Assembly (NCBI GenBank): GCA_905234275.1
Contig: CAJOHD010000009.1
Location: 83,724-147,723, forward strand
Direction of reading: 5' to 3'
From: an uncultured Bacteroidales bacterium
GTDB taxonomy: Bacteria > Bacteroidota > Bacteroidia > Bacteroidales > F082
DNA length: 64,000 bases
In this document: positions 26,544 through 35,454 of the stretch, piece after piece
Numbering within the stretch: position 1 is the stretch's first letter
Layout of the letters: every line of letters starts with the position of its first letter
The notes under the pieces: generated by a model
The model's input: the letters and a program-made list of their open reading frames with translations, nothing else
Databases searched by the model: none
What the model was told of the DNA's origin: nothing
Translations under genes and position numbers: made by a program

Positions 26544-27569
26544 TTATTTGTCGATGAAATTCAATCTCCATGTGAGACCTACGCTGGCTTGATAAAGCAG
26601 GTCTTCGCCTTTGGTGTCGTTGACTGCGAAGCAAGTGTGGATACGTATGTCGTTTTTGCCTTTGATAGGGAAAAACTCGAGTCCACCACCGTAGGCTTTC
26701 ACGTCGGTGCCAGGGAGAACATAGATGCTATATGTGCGTGGCGAATTTTCCAATCCAAGATCCATTTCGTTGACGTCGTAGGTGGCTTTCAAGAAGAGAT
26801 GAAGTCTTTCTTCCAAGAAATTAACTCCGATTTGACCCACAAATGAGATATCGTCACCGATGAGATGGTCGTGCTGCTCAGAGGTGCGGTTGAAGAAGTC
26901 GATATGACCATCAACGGGACCGAATTTGAAAGTTGTACCAAGAGCTACGACATTTAGAAACTGGCCTTTGTGATATTCGTACATGTTGACTGAGCAAACC
27001 GGACCGAAGTGCTTGAAGTTGCCGCGCCAATGCACGCTGTAGTTATACAAACCGCTGTAAAGTCCTTCGCTGAAAGGCGAATTGGTGAACTGTAAGGTAA
27101 ATGTGTGATTGCCGTCGTTGGTGGTGTATTGGAGATTCGTTCCGAACTGATAGCAGCTGAGATTCCACGAGATTGAGGCGAAATACACATCGATAGGAGC
27201 GAGGTCGTACTCAATGCCGCCCATCGCAACCACTTCCTTTCCTGCCGTCCAAGAAATGTTTTTCGTGATACGCCATCCAAGGTAAAGATAATCAGTGGCA
27301 TCAAAAAAATTGCTGAGGCTGTTGACCTTGTTCAGGCGCTGACGATATGCGTAGTAAAAATGCTCGTTCAGGTCGCCTTTCATGATGAAGTTAAGATATT
27401 TGCCTGTAAAACCCGACCATGTGCTGTCGTGTTGGTTGAGGCAGTCGAAATCACCTCTGACTTCAAACTTCAAAGCGTTGATGCCGAAGTCGTTTTCCTT
27501 CGTCATTGTTTGAGCAAAAACCGTAGACGCAAACAGCGATAAAGCGATTATTAGAAGGTATTTTTTCAT
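26544..27569 (-). CDS. Outer-membrane porin of the phosphate-selective porin O/P type
   Basis: The 341-residue protein has a signal peptide (cleaved after TVFAQ) and alternating polar/aromatic strands throughout, for about 14-16 beta strands. The N-terminal KFEVRGDFD and the C-terminal SVGLTWRLNF fit the porin O/P family common in Bacteroidota. The solute is not known despite the family name. Its promoter region is shared head to head with deoC, and it probably leads the gate-protein gene nine bases downstream. Confidence 0.75.
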   Translation of the reverse strand: MKKYLLIIALSLFASTVFAQTMTKENDFGINALKFEVRGDFDCLNQHDSTWSGFTGKYLNFIMKGDLNEHFYYAYRQRLNKVNSLSNFFDATDYLYLGWRITKNISWTAGKEVVAMGGIEYDLAPIDVYFASISWNLSCYQFGTNLQYTTNDGNHTFTLQFTNSPFSEGLYSGLYNYSVHWRGNFKHFGPVCSVNMYEYHKGQFLNVVALGTTFKFGPVDGHIDFFNRTSEQHDHLIGDDISFVGQIGVNFLEERLHLFLKATYDVNEMDLGLENSPRTYSIYVLPGTDVKAYGGGLEFFPIKGKNDIRIHTCFAVNDTKGEDLLYQASVGLTWRLNFIDK

Positions 27570-27594
27570 ACTAAGAATTTTCCAAATTTCGCTG

Positions 27595-27602
27595 CAAAAT
27601 TA
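27595..27602 (-). promoter_or_regulatory. -7 promoter box for the porin gene
   Basis: The minus strand reads TAATTTTG, matching TAnnTTTG, 26 bases upstream of the porin ATG. It is divergent from the deoC box 14 bases away. Confidence 0.5.
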
Positions 27603-27615
27603 TGAAATTTTTTCC

Positions 27616-27623
27616 TATCTTTG
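27616..27623 (+). promoter_or_regulatory. -7 promoter box for deoC, which decides its start
   Basis: TATCTTTG lies 24 bases before ATG 27648. An in-frame TTG at 27621 falls inside the box and so cannot be the start codon. Confidence 0.6.
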
Positions 27624-27647
27624 CAAATCATAACAAATAATAAAATC

Positions 27648-28490
27648 ATGAATTTCAAATCTTACAATTATACCGAGGAGCAACTTCAGACGAGAATTGC
27701 AGAAATCATTGAAAAACAAGGCAAAAACAGCGATCGTCGCGAGGCTTTGAAGACTATTTTCCAGAGCATCGACTTCACCACTTTGGAGGCGTTTGACAAT
27801 GCCAAGAAGATTGAGGAGTTTTGCGCCAAAGCCATTGATTTTCAAAAAAATAGCATGGGAATCTCGGTTCCTGCCATCTGCATCTACAGTCCGTTTGTGA
27901 AACAGGCGAAAGGCTTGCTGAAAGGCAGCGGAATAAAAGTTGCAACGGTGGCTTGTTGTTTCCCTTCGGGTCAGATGCCGTTCGATTTGAAGAAAAAAGA
28001 GGTCGCATATTGCGTTGAGCAAGGTGCCGACGAAGTTGATATGGTCATCTCGAAAGGCACTTTCCTCGCAGGTAATTACGACGAGGTTTACAACGAGATT
28101 CAGGCAATTCGTGAGATTTGCAAAACTCCAGTTCACTTGAAGGTTATCCTTGAGACAGGCGAATTGAAAACTCCGGCTAACATCCGCAAAGCCAGTGAGT
28201 TGGCAATCCTAGCAGGTGCTGATTTTATCAAGACTTCGACAGGAAAAATCGCTGTCAACGCTACACCGATGGCGGCCCTCGTGATGTGCGACACCATCAA
28301 GGAATACTATGAGGCGACAGGTCAGATGGTCGGTTTCAAACCTGCAGGAGGCATGTCGACCATCGAAGACGCGCTCACCTATTATTATATAGTGAAAGAT
28401 GTCCTCGGCGAGAAATGGCTCAACAAGAATTATTTCCGTGTCGGTACCAGCAGGCTGGCCGGGAAGGTGATGGAAGAATTGACGAAATAA
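27648..28490 (+). CDS. deoC: Deoxyribose-phosphate aldolase
   Basis: DeoC splits 2-deoxyribose 5-phosphate into acetaldehyde and glyceraldehyde 3-phosphate in deoxynucleoside breakdown. From ATG 27648 the protein has 280 residues. The Schiff-base lysine is Lys195 in DFIKTSTGK and the catalytic Asp lies in EVDMV near residue 131; KPAGG near the C-terminus is the second conserved lysine motif. Other deo genes are absent. A diverged copy of its last 22 codons lies 630 bases downstream, beyond the parDE pair. Confidence 0.94.
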   Translation: MNFKSYNYTEEQLQTRIAEIIEKQGKNSDRREALKTIFQSIDFTTLEAFDNAKKIEEFCAKAIDFQKNSMGISVPAICIYSPFVKQAKGLLKGSGIKVATVACCFPSGQMPFDLKKKEVAYCVEQGADEVDMVISKGTFLAGNYDEVYNEIQAIREICKTPVHLKVILETGELKTPANIRKASELAILAGADFIKTSTGKIAVNATPMAALVMCDTIKEYYEATGQMVGFKPAGGMSTIEDALTYYYIVKDVLGEKWLNKNYFRVGTSRLAGKVMEELTK

Positions 28491-28526
28491 TTTTTTGAAA
28501 AAATGGTTTTGTGTAAGAAATATTCT

Positions 28527-28534
28527 TATATTTG
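28527..28534 (+). promoter_or_regulatory. -7 promoter box for parDE
   Basis: TATATTTG lies 21 bases before ATG 28556. An upstream in-frame non-ATG start overlaps the box and is unlikely. Confidence 0.55.
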
Positions 28535-28555
28535 CAAAGTAAAAAACACATAACT

Positions 28556-28807
28556 ATGGGAAGAACGGTAACAGCCTCTTTGGGTGCACATTATGAAGAG
28601 TTTATACAGTATAGCATTCAATGTGGTAGATATAATAATGCAAGTGAAGTGATAAGAGCGGGTCTTCGTCGTTTAGAAGAGGATGAATCGCGTCTTATTG
28701 CACTCAAGAATGCATTGGAAGAAGGTGAGTCAAGTCCTGATGTAACCGATTTTGATGCTAAAGAATTTTTAAAAGAACTGAAAGCTGAAAAGAAAAAGAA
28801 TGGCTAA
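28556..28807 (+). CDS. parD: ParD-family antitoxin
   Basis: The 83-residue protein from ATG 28556 has an N-terminal ribbon-helix-helix (GRTVTASLGAHYEEF, NASEVIRAGLRRLEE) that would bind its own promoter, and a charged C-terminal tail that would wrap the toxin. It overlaps parE by eight bases, the usual coupling of such pairs. Confidence 0.88.
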   Translation: MGRTVTASLGAHYEEFIQYSIQCGRYNNASEVIRAGLRRLEEDESRLIALKNALEEGESSPDVTDFDAKEFLKELKAEKKKNG

Positions 28808-29096
28808 TTTTATTTTGTCGAAGAAGGCGTTGGGGGATTTGCGTGATATTTGGAACTATACTGAGAGGACATGGTCGGAGGAACAGGCAGACAAGTATTA
28901 TGAGAACCTTGTTTTATCGTTTGAGTATATAGCAGGTCATCCGGATTCTGTTGGACGATCATATTCAGAAATTAAGCCTGATTATCGTGGCTTCCATTGT
29001 GGAAGGCATATTATTTTCTATAGAATTTTGCAAAGCGGTACAGTGAGAATCATAAGGATACTACACGAGAAGATGGATTTCGTGAGGCATTTTTAG
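28800..29096 (+). CDS. parE: ParE/RelE-superfamily toxin
   Basis: The 98-residue protein has the ParE pattern: ILSKKALGDLRDIWNYT at the start, then YRGFHCGRHIIFYRI and IIRILHEKMD near the end. ParE toxins poison DNA gyrase; RelE relatives cut mRNA on ribosomes. The lack of the RelE catalytic set favours ParE. The pair was probably acquired, as it sits exactly between deoC and a copy of the deoC end. Confidence 0.88.
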   Translation: MANFILSKKALGDLRDIWNYTERTWSEEQADKYYENLVLSFEYIAGHPDSVGRSYSEIKPDYRGFHCGRHIIFYRILQSGTVRIIRILHEKMDFVRHF

Positions 29097-29117
29097 CATC
29101 AGTGCTTTTTTAACAAT

Positions 29118-29183
29118 AAAAATTATTTTCTTGTCGGAACCAGCAGGTTGGCAGGGAAGGTGATGGAGGAACTTACGAAATAG
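29118..29183 (+). pseudogene. Displaced second copy of the deoC 3' end
   Basis: These 66 bases match the last 22 codons of deoC (28425-28490, stop included) at about 85 percent. All but one of the 21 amino acids are the same (Leu for Arg in KNYFLVGTS). Most differences are synonymous, so the copy came from, or was replaced by, a deoC allele of another strain. It has no start and is not expressed by itself. Confidence 0.85.
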
Positions 29184-29189
29184 TTTGAT

Positions 29190-30648
29190 TTATTCTGCAT
29201 CTTGAACGAGGCGGACACTTCGACCGCTGATGCGGTCGCTCCAATAGTCTGCGAGGCTGCCTTCATCGAAGCTTATGTCGTATGCATCAGCGCTATCGCC
29301 GTACGAAGCCGACCAGTATCCGCCGAAGTAACCGGCACCATCGACACTTGTTCCTATTCTGTAGCCCGCAGCAGATAGAAAGATTGCACCAGTATCCTCC
29401 AATGTACTCCAACTTGAAGCAGTTATTGTGTTTGTAGTATAACTGGCATCACTTGTATTAGTGCTATTCAGGCTGTGTGTGCTTGTATTCCAATCATCAG
29501 GAAGCAAGATCACGCCATTAACTCCGTTTACCTGAGCCTTAGCATATCTGATTCCACTGTTCGTGCTTCGAGTGTTTATTATGTATATCCACTCGTCAGC
29601 TGTAGGGGTGCGCCATGTGTTGGTGGTGTTGCCGCCGTTGCTTATCGCATTATAGCCCCAGTCTGCCATGCCTGTCTGGGCGTTCAAATTATATACATAA
29701 CTACCATATGCGTAATAGTCATTACTTGTTTGACTTGTACTATATGGTTGGTAGCAAACCGCACCATGGTTGTAGCCGCTCGTGCCCCATCCGAACAGGT
29801 CTATCCAACCGGAATAGATTGATGATATGTTGGCGTTGTTATCTCCTACATTGTCCCATTGGTTTTCAGAGAAACGCCAAGTGTTAGTTGAAGCTTGGTA
29901 TTGTAAGTTGCCTTTTGAAAACCAGACTTGGTCTCCATTGTCATTTATCGTAAATAATCCATTTATTGCACCGATTGGAGTGATTCCGCCACCACCTCCG
30001 CCTTCTGTTGTTGTCTCGAAGCTGTATTCTGTACCGTAACTCGTTCCTTTTTCGTTGATGGCAAACGCTCTTACGTAATAAACAGTATGCTCGCTAAGAC
30101 CGGTCATTGTGGATGTGTACGAGCCAGTATCCATGCCATCGGTTGTGTAGTTATCAAAGATTGTTGGGTTGCGGTGCGTGCTCCAGCAAACGCCTCTGCC
30201 TGTCACATAATAGCCGCCGTCGTCAATGATTTCACCGCCGCATATTGCACTTGTGCCCTGGATCTCCGAAACTTCCATGGTTATAACCGTCGGAAGTGTC
30301 ACCAAAGCTGCGTCAAGATAGAAGCTGCGCACCTCAGATGTCACCACGTTGACGCCGTTGCTGTATTCAAACTTATAGTAATATTTCTTGTCGGTATGCA
30401 AGTTCAATGATTTCCGACTGGGCCACTATCGAGTATCCGAAATAATTGCTCTCGCTCATGGTCACATTCACATATTCCAGGTTGGTAGGGTAGTCGTATT
30501 CAACCTTTATCTCGGCCGATGTCTGCGAATAGGCGACGTTTTCACTTGTGAGTTTGAGGTCGTAAACCTTCAGCTCGGGCATCTTTTTGCATGTTGTGAG
30601 CATCAATGCCGAGAAAATACATAATATTACGAATGCTGTCTTTTTCAT
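29190..30648 (-). pseudogene. Lipoprotein with fibronectin-like and lectin-like domains, frameshifted paralogue
   Basis: By comparison with the next gene, the start is the ATG at 30648 (MKKTAFVILC), with a lipobox near LTTC. The frame breaks after VAQSEI because four extra bases lie at about 30404-30408. The second part (to 29190) continues with a fibronectin-like repeat and a C-terminal domain that begins FSKGNLQYQAST and ends SGRSVRLVQDAE. This C-terminal domain resembles C-type-lectin or FISUMP-like domains of Bacteroidales surface proteins. Without the insertion the product would have 484 residues. It is a surface protein gene, now probably silent or switchable. Confidence 0.75.
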
Positions 30649-30726
30649 AACCATCAATTTTCTTATCTTATTGAATGCAAAACGCCACAAATTCGAGTTT
30701 GCAAGTTGCCCGGTGTCGCTCGCTGT

Positions 30727-32463
30727 TTATTGTGCATCGAGGACGAGGCGGACACTTCGACCAATACTTCTTAAATAGTTGTGCCCACCCAATATTACGC
30801 CTCCATCTGTAAATTCAAAATTATTTGTAGCCAAACGTGGCAAAGTGTTGTCAGCATGAGTAGATGAATGGTAGGATCCCAACCTTGAAATGTTTGCAAC
30901 GTTTGTCCCTTCCATATCACCAGCTGCTGGTAGAAAAACAGCTCCATTAGGCTGAAATATCTGATACCAATTCGTCAGGCTTATTATATTACTGCTGAAA
31001 AAATCATAAGTATTGTAACTGTTTAGTGGGTATATGTTGTTACTCCAATTGTCAGGTAATATGATCATGCCACAGACGTCATCAACTTTTGCCATTGCAT
31101 ATCTTATTCCAGGTCTTGTATTAATAATATAATTCCACTCTTCTTTTGACAATGTGCGCCAAATATTTTCTGTATTTCCTCCATTGCTAATGGCATTATA
31201 ACCCCAATCAGCCTTTCCCGTAAAACTATTTAGATCATTTATATATGCGCCATAGGCGTAGTAGTTTGCGTCACCCAATGTTTTTTCATAAGGTTGATAA
31301 CACGTTGCACCATGATTATATCCACTGGTTCCCCAACAGAATAAGTCTATCCATCCATCGTATGTTGCTGATATGTTTGAATTGCTGTCTCCGATATAAT
31401 CAAGTTGTGTTTCAGCAAATCGCCATGTGTTTGTCGATGCTTGGTATTGCAGATTGCCTTGTGAGAATAGTATTTTTTGTGTTGCGTTTATGGAGAAACG
31501 TCCTGGCAAAATACCATTAGCATATGCAATTGTAGAAAAAGTTTGTTGATTCCCATAACCTGTTCCTGCCTCATTAGTGGCATATGCTCTTACATAATAC
31601 GTGGCGCCGCTTGTTAAACCAGTCATAGTTAACGTAAAATCATTAATTACTGTGTTGGAAGTGATATGCTGGTCGTCAATTGTAGGATATTCGTGTGTAC
31701 TCCAGCAGATGCCTCTTGCAGTTACAGTTGTTCCACCTGCGTTTGTGACTTTACCCCTGCATTTAGCTGATGTGGGTGTTATATCTGATACTTCTTGAGT
31801 CGTTACAGTTGGAAGTCCAACATTCTCACTAGTCTCGAAGCTGTATTCCGTGCCATAACTTGTTCCTTTTTCGTTGATGGCAAACGCTCTCACATAATAA
31901 ACGGTATGCTCGCTAAGACCGGTCATTATTGAAGTGTACGAGCCGATGTTCATGCCGTCGGTGGTATATGAGTCGAAAATTGTAGGGTTGCGGTGCGTGC
32001 TCCAGCAAACGCCTCTGCCTGTCACATAATAGCCGCCGTCGTCGATGATTTCACCGCCGCATATTGCGCTTGTGCCGGTAATTTCAGTTATTTCCTTGGT
32101 TATAACCGTAGGAAGGGTGACCGAAGCTGCGTCAAGATAGAAGCTGCGCACCTCAGATGTCACCACGTTGACGCCGTTGCTGTATTCAAACTTATAGTAA
32201 TATTTCTTGTCGGTATGCAAGTTGATTTCCGACTGGGCCACTATCGAGTATCCGAAATAATTGCTCTCGCTCATGGTCACATTCACATATTCCAGGTTGG
32301 TAGGGTAGTCGTATTCCACCTTTATCTCGGCCGATGTCTGCGAATATGCGACGTTTTCGCTCGTAAGTTTGAGGTCGTAAACCCTCAGCTCGGGCATCTT
32401 TTTGCATGTTGTGAGCATCAATGCCGAGAAAACACATAATATTACGAATGCTGTCTTTTTCAT
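30727..32463 (-). CDS. Lipoprotein with two fibronectin-like repeats and a C-terminal lectin-like domain
   Basis: This 578-residue protein is the intact paralogue of the frameshifted gene downstream of it. It has a lipoprotein signal peptide (LMLTTC), an N-terminal domain, two fibronectin type III-like repeats (each ending YYVRA-type) and a C-terminal domain with LQYQASTNTWRF, GWIDLF, GTSGYNHG and a final GRSVRLVLDAQ. The first 215 or so residues are almost identical to the paralogue, while the lectin-like part has diverged. It is probably surface-exposed and binds glycan or protein. The ligand is unknown. Confidence 0.75.
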   Translation of the reverse strand: MKKTAFVILCVFSALMLTTCKKMPELRVYDLKLTSENVAYSQTSAEIKVEYDYPTNLEYVNVTMSESNYFGYSIVAQSEINLHTDKKYYYKFEYSNGVNVVTSEVRSFYLDAASVTLPTVITKEITEITGTSAICGGEIIDDGGYYVTGRGVCWSTHRNPTIFDSYTTDGMNIGSYTSIMTGLSEHTVYYVRAFAINEKGTSYGTEYSFETSENVGLPTVTTQEVSDITPTSAKCRGKVTNAGGTTVTARGICWSTHEYPTIDDQHITSNTVINDFTLTMTGLTSGATYYVRAYATNEAGTGYGNQQTFSTIAYANGILPGRFSINATQKILFSQGNLQYQASTNTWRFAETQLDYIGDSNSNISATYDGWIDLFCWGTSGYNHGATCYQPYEKTLGDANYYAYGAYINDLNSFTGKADWGYNAISNGGNTENIWRTLSKEEWNYIINTRPGIRYAMAKVDDVCGMIILPDNWSNNIYPLNSYNTYDFFSSNIISLTNWYQIFQPNGAVFLPAAGDMEGTNVANISRLGSYHSSTHADNTLPRLATNNFEFTDGGVILGGHNYLRSIGRSVRLVLDAQ

Positions 32464-32475
32464 AACTCTTCCGTC

Positions 32476-33459
32476 TTAATAACCCATACCAAATCCTAAT
32501 TTAGCTTCATAATATTTGAAGTTTGTCGTCACAAAGTCGAGCGATACCACGAGTTTGCCGAATCTGTAATGTGCACCAGCCGACACTTCGACACCTGATG
32601 TGCTAACGTCGGTGTTTTTGACATATTTGCCGTCGGTCATCTCGTAGGCTGTAGTTCGAATGCCGTATCCGACGCCAATTCTCAGTGCTATAGGGTCGGT
32701 GAGCCTGAACATCACACCACCAATTGCTGAAAGAGAGGTGTAAACCTCTTTGCCGGTATAGAAAGGATAGTTGCCATCCACCAGGAAGTCGTTTCCGCAT
32801 TCAAAATCGGTGGAGAGACCTTTGAAATTGAAATTTGACATGGCGTTGATGAACCAACCCATTTTCTTCATGTTTCCGAGTGTGACACCATAAGAGAGTT
32901 TGCCATAGTTGTTGTAGGCGATGTTCAGCGTCAGCAGATTGTAGCTTTCGTCTTTCTTCTCAACCTCAATCACCGTCGGTGTTTCTGACTGTTTTTCAGC
33001 CACAGCTTTGGTCGCGGTCTCCAACTCGTCGAGACGGCTCATAATCATTTCCTCATTGATGTTTGATTCCGACAGGTTTACCAACGTCAGCTCGTAGCCG
33101 CATTTGGGTTTCATGTCGAAAGGGAACCAGAACTCGGTCGAGCTTAGGTCGGGATGCGAAATCTTGATGTAAGACGCGTAGTAGCTCATATACAGCCACA
33201 CTTCACCGTCTTCGTATTCCACCTCGAAGAACGTCCTTGCATCTCCCTTGAAAGTCAGTTCGCGGCGCTGTTTTGCATTGATGTTTTCGGTTTTGATTTT
33301 CAAAACCGCATACGGTTTGTCGTTTTCATCGTACATCTTGTCTGTGTTGATGTTGACGAATCCTTCGACGAGCTTGAATGAGTCTTTTTTCACCTCAAGC
33401 TGAGCCATGGCTGCAGTCGAGAGTATGATAGCAATGAATAGTATAAAGATTTTTTTCAT
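32476..33459 (-). CDS. Outer-membrane beta-barrel protein of unknown function
   Basis: The 327-residue protein has a signal peptide (cleaved after AAMAQ) and an N-terminal soluble domain (about 25-130) with FVNINTDKMYDEND and FWFPFDMKPKCGYEL, often found in Bacteroidota. A short coiled coil follows (about 135-165), then a C-terminal eight-strand-like barrel ending KLGFGMGY. It may be an outer-membrane anchor. It is 12 bases upstream of the lectin-like lipoprotein gene, so they are probably cotranscribed and may form one surface complex. Confidence 0.65.
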   Translation of the reverse strand: MKKIFILFIAIILSTAAMAQLEVKKDSFKLVEGFVNINTDKMYDENDKPYAVLKIKTENINAKQRRELTFKGDARTFFEVEYEDGEVWLYMSYYASYIKISHPDLSSTEFWFPFDMKPKCGYELTLVNLSESNINEEMIMSRLDELETATKAVAEKQSETPTVIEVEKKDESYNLLTLNIAYNNYGKLSYGVTLGNMKKMGWFINAMSNFNFKGLSTDFECGNDFLVDGNYPFYTGKEVYTSLSAIGGVMFRLTDPIALRIGVGYGIRTTAYEMTDGKYVKNTDVSTSGVEVSAGAHYRFGKLVVSLDFVTTNFKYYEAKLGFGMGY

Positions 33460-33482
33460 GTAAAAAAGTAGTATTTAACATG

Positions 33483-33490
33483 CAAATATA
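33483..33490 (-). promoter_or_regulatory. -7 promoter box for the barrel and lectin-like genes
   Basis: The minus strand reads TATATTTG, 24 bases upstream of the barrel gene ATG, a strong TAnnTTTG match. Confidence 0.55.
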
Positions 33491-33550
33491 AAAAAAATCT
33501 TTAATACAATTACAAAATTATTTGAATAATTTTATAATTATCAATAATTG

Positions 33551-35137
33551 CTATCTCTGAATCACAAATTTCAAAACAGCGTTGTCTATATCAATAAGGT
33601 ATATCCCTTCATTCAAATCCCTCGCATCAATGACATTGGTGTTTTCAATTGATTTTATCAGTTTTCCGTCAAGGGAATAGATGGAAACAGATTGAGGCTT
33701 AATGTTTTCGATGTGGATAAAATCTGATGTCGGGTTAGGGTAGATGCAAATATTTGAATTTTGGATTTCTGAAATGCCAGTGTTGTCGAGTGTTTCAAAA
33801 TAATGAGGCTCGCTGGTCAGGATAACGCCGTCGTCAAATTCCATATTGATGTTAAAAGAGTAAAAAGTGTTGGGCTCGAGGTCTTCCAAAGTAACTTCCA
33901 CAAAGCCGTTGTCAGCGATGTCGATCTCGGTTATTTCGGTTGAATCCAATATGCCATACGAAAGATATGCCCGTGTCACCTCGCTGTTGCCTTTATGCAG
34001 GTCTGCCGACAAATAAGCCGAATGTGCTGTTATTTCTGTTGCCTCAAACACTCTTGAACTTGTAAGACTATGGATAGGGTAGCCATTGTTTGTGCCGTTG
34101 TCCATCACGAAAATGTGTAAACCGTCAAGCTGGGCCAGGAAGTCTTCGGTCTGCATCTCGGCCGATGTCATGCTTGTGCCGTAGTTGGTGTTTCCGCCGC
34201 AGGTGTTGAGGTAATAGCAGTTCCACACCTCGATGGAAGTCTCGTCTTTTGTCGGGTTTATCGGGCTCACCATGCCGAATATGCCTCCTTTGGTGCTGGC
34301 GCTAACGGTTCCGACGTTGTAACAGCATTTAACGCTGACGTTGTTTTCCTGTAATGTAGCTGCCACGATACCTGCCGCCACGTTTAGCATAAAGGAACTT
34401 GCTGTGATGTTGCCTGTGTTATAGCAGGAAAATATCAAGGCGCTGTCCATGGCGATGCCGACGATGCCACCGGCGCCGGCGGCGCCGGTGAAGCCTCCGC
34501 TGTTGGTAGCGGTAATGCTACCACGGAAAGAACATTCACTGATATAGCTGCTTTCGGCCGCTGCTGCCGCTATTCCGCCCGCTCCGCAGTATGAACCACC
34601 GTTGCTGATGCTGATGGCACCAGTGAAACTGCACTGATAAACCCATGCTTCGCCAAATGTAATGCCCACAATGCCACCTGCTCCTGTGCCTGTCGACGTG
34701 ATGCCGCTGTCGGTTACCGACAGGCGCTGTATGATACCATTGTCACCAAGCCCCCCGAACAAACCACAGACATCGGCACTTGACTGAATATGCAAATGCT
34801 CAATGTTATGATACCAGCCGTCGAAAATGCCAGCAAAATAATAACCTTGCATGTTCATATTGACATTCCCAATCGGCGTCCAATTGATATTGTTCATACT
34901 GAAATTGTCAGTCATCAGAAAATAGACACCTTTGAAGACCGCCTGACCTTGGGCCTGATAGCCTTCGTTGACTTTCTGTGCGAGATATGCCAGGTTAGCT
35001 GCTGTCTCAATGAGATAAGGATTGCTGACAGTGCCGTCGCCTTGCGTCCAAGGTTCAGCGGTTCCGTCCCAGACATCCTCTGCAAAAGCATTGATAGTCA
35101 GTAAAATGGCAATAACTGTGGTAAAAATCTTTTTCAT
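33551..35137 (-). CDS. T9SS cargo with GLUG repeats
   Basis: The 528-residue protein has a signal peptide (cleaved after INAFA), an opening WDGTAEPWTQGDGT module shared with the other GLUG cargo, and many GG(I/L)VG-type GLUG repeats (about 130-310) that should form a beta-helix. A fibronectin-like domain follows, then a type A sorting domain with CIYPNPTSDF and GKLIKSIE. The sorting domain is of a different subtype from the island genes and ends VLKFVIQR. SprA would export it and it would be anchored at the surface. Its role may be adhesion. Confidence 0.8.
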   Translation of the reverse strand: MKKIFTTVIAILLTINAFAEDVWDGTAEPWTQGDGTVSNPYLIETAANLAYLAQKVNEGYQAQGQAVFKGVYFLMTDNFSMNNINWTPIGNVNMNMQGYYFAGIFDGWYHNIEHLHIQSSADVCGLFGGLGDNGIIQRLSVTDSGITSTGTGAGGIVGITFGEAWVYQCSFTGAISISNGGSYCGAGGIAAAAAESSYISECSFRGSITATNSGGFTGAAGAGGIVGIAMDSALIFSCYNTGNITASSFMLNVAAGIVAATLQENNVSVKCCYNVGTVSASTKGGIFGMVSPINPTKDETSIEVWNCYYLNTCGGNTNYGTSMTSAEMQTEDFLAQLDGLHIFVMDNGTNNGYPIHSLTSSRVFEATEITAHSAYLSADLHKGNSEVTRAYLSYGILDSTEITEIDIADNGFVEVTLEDLEPNTFYSFNINMEFDDGVILTSEPHYFETLDNTGISEIQNSNICIYPNPTSDFIHIENIKPQSVSIYSLDGKLIKSIENTNVIDARDLNEGIYLIDIDNAVLKFVIQR

Positions 35138-35153
35138 AGTGCGGTTTTTTTAA

Positions 35154-35453
35154 TTATAACATCATTTCGTGAACGCGGAGCATGTCATCGGCAAGATACT
35201 GACCGTCGGGATGACCGTTATGGCCGGCTTCACGGAACCAGGTGTAGGCCGTGTAGTCGTCTTTCGGCACACCTTCGCCACGCAGATAGCACATCCCCAG
35301 CTCGTATTGCGCGTCTTTGTGACCTGCTTTGGCTGCTTTTTCATACCATTGCGCAGCAACCTCATAATGGTTTTTGAACTTGCCGCGAAAGGCTTTCTTG
35401 CCGCGCAGATACCAGCTGTAGATTTGTAATTTTGTCGGTTTGCTCTCGCTCAT
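35154..35453 (-). CDS. Sel1-repeat protein
   Basis: The 99-residue protein has two Sel1-type repeats (AAQWYEKAAKAGHKDAQYELG with key A, G, Y and G residues, and a second after YLRGEGVPKDD). It has no signal peptide, so it is probably cytosolic. Sel1 repeats bind proteins. The gene starts one base after the ettA stop and is the last of the lptF/G operon. Its partner is unknown. Confidence 0.75.
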   Translation of the reverse strand: MSESKPTKLQIYSWYLRGKKAFRGKFKNHYEVAAQWYEKAAKAGHKDAQYELGMCYLRGEGVPKDDYTAYTWFREAGHNGHPDGQYLADDMLRVHEMML

Positions 35454-35454
35454 T

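Noticed and set aside
27621..27647. Upstream in-frame TTG start for deoC
   Set aside because: It overlaps the -7 promoter box, so it would not be transcribed.
28425..29183. Attachment sites of an integrative element
   Set aside because: The deoC-end repeats look like att sites, but there is no integrase and only two small genes lie between; recorded as a duplication instead.
34200..34720. Tandem DNA repeats or CRISPR-like array in the GLUG gene
   Set aside because: The GGIVG motifs repeat at protein level with irregular spacing and differing DNA; there are no constant repeats with spacers.
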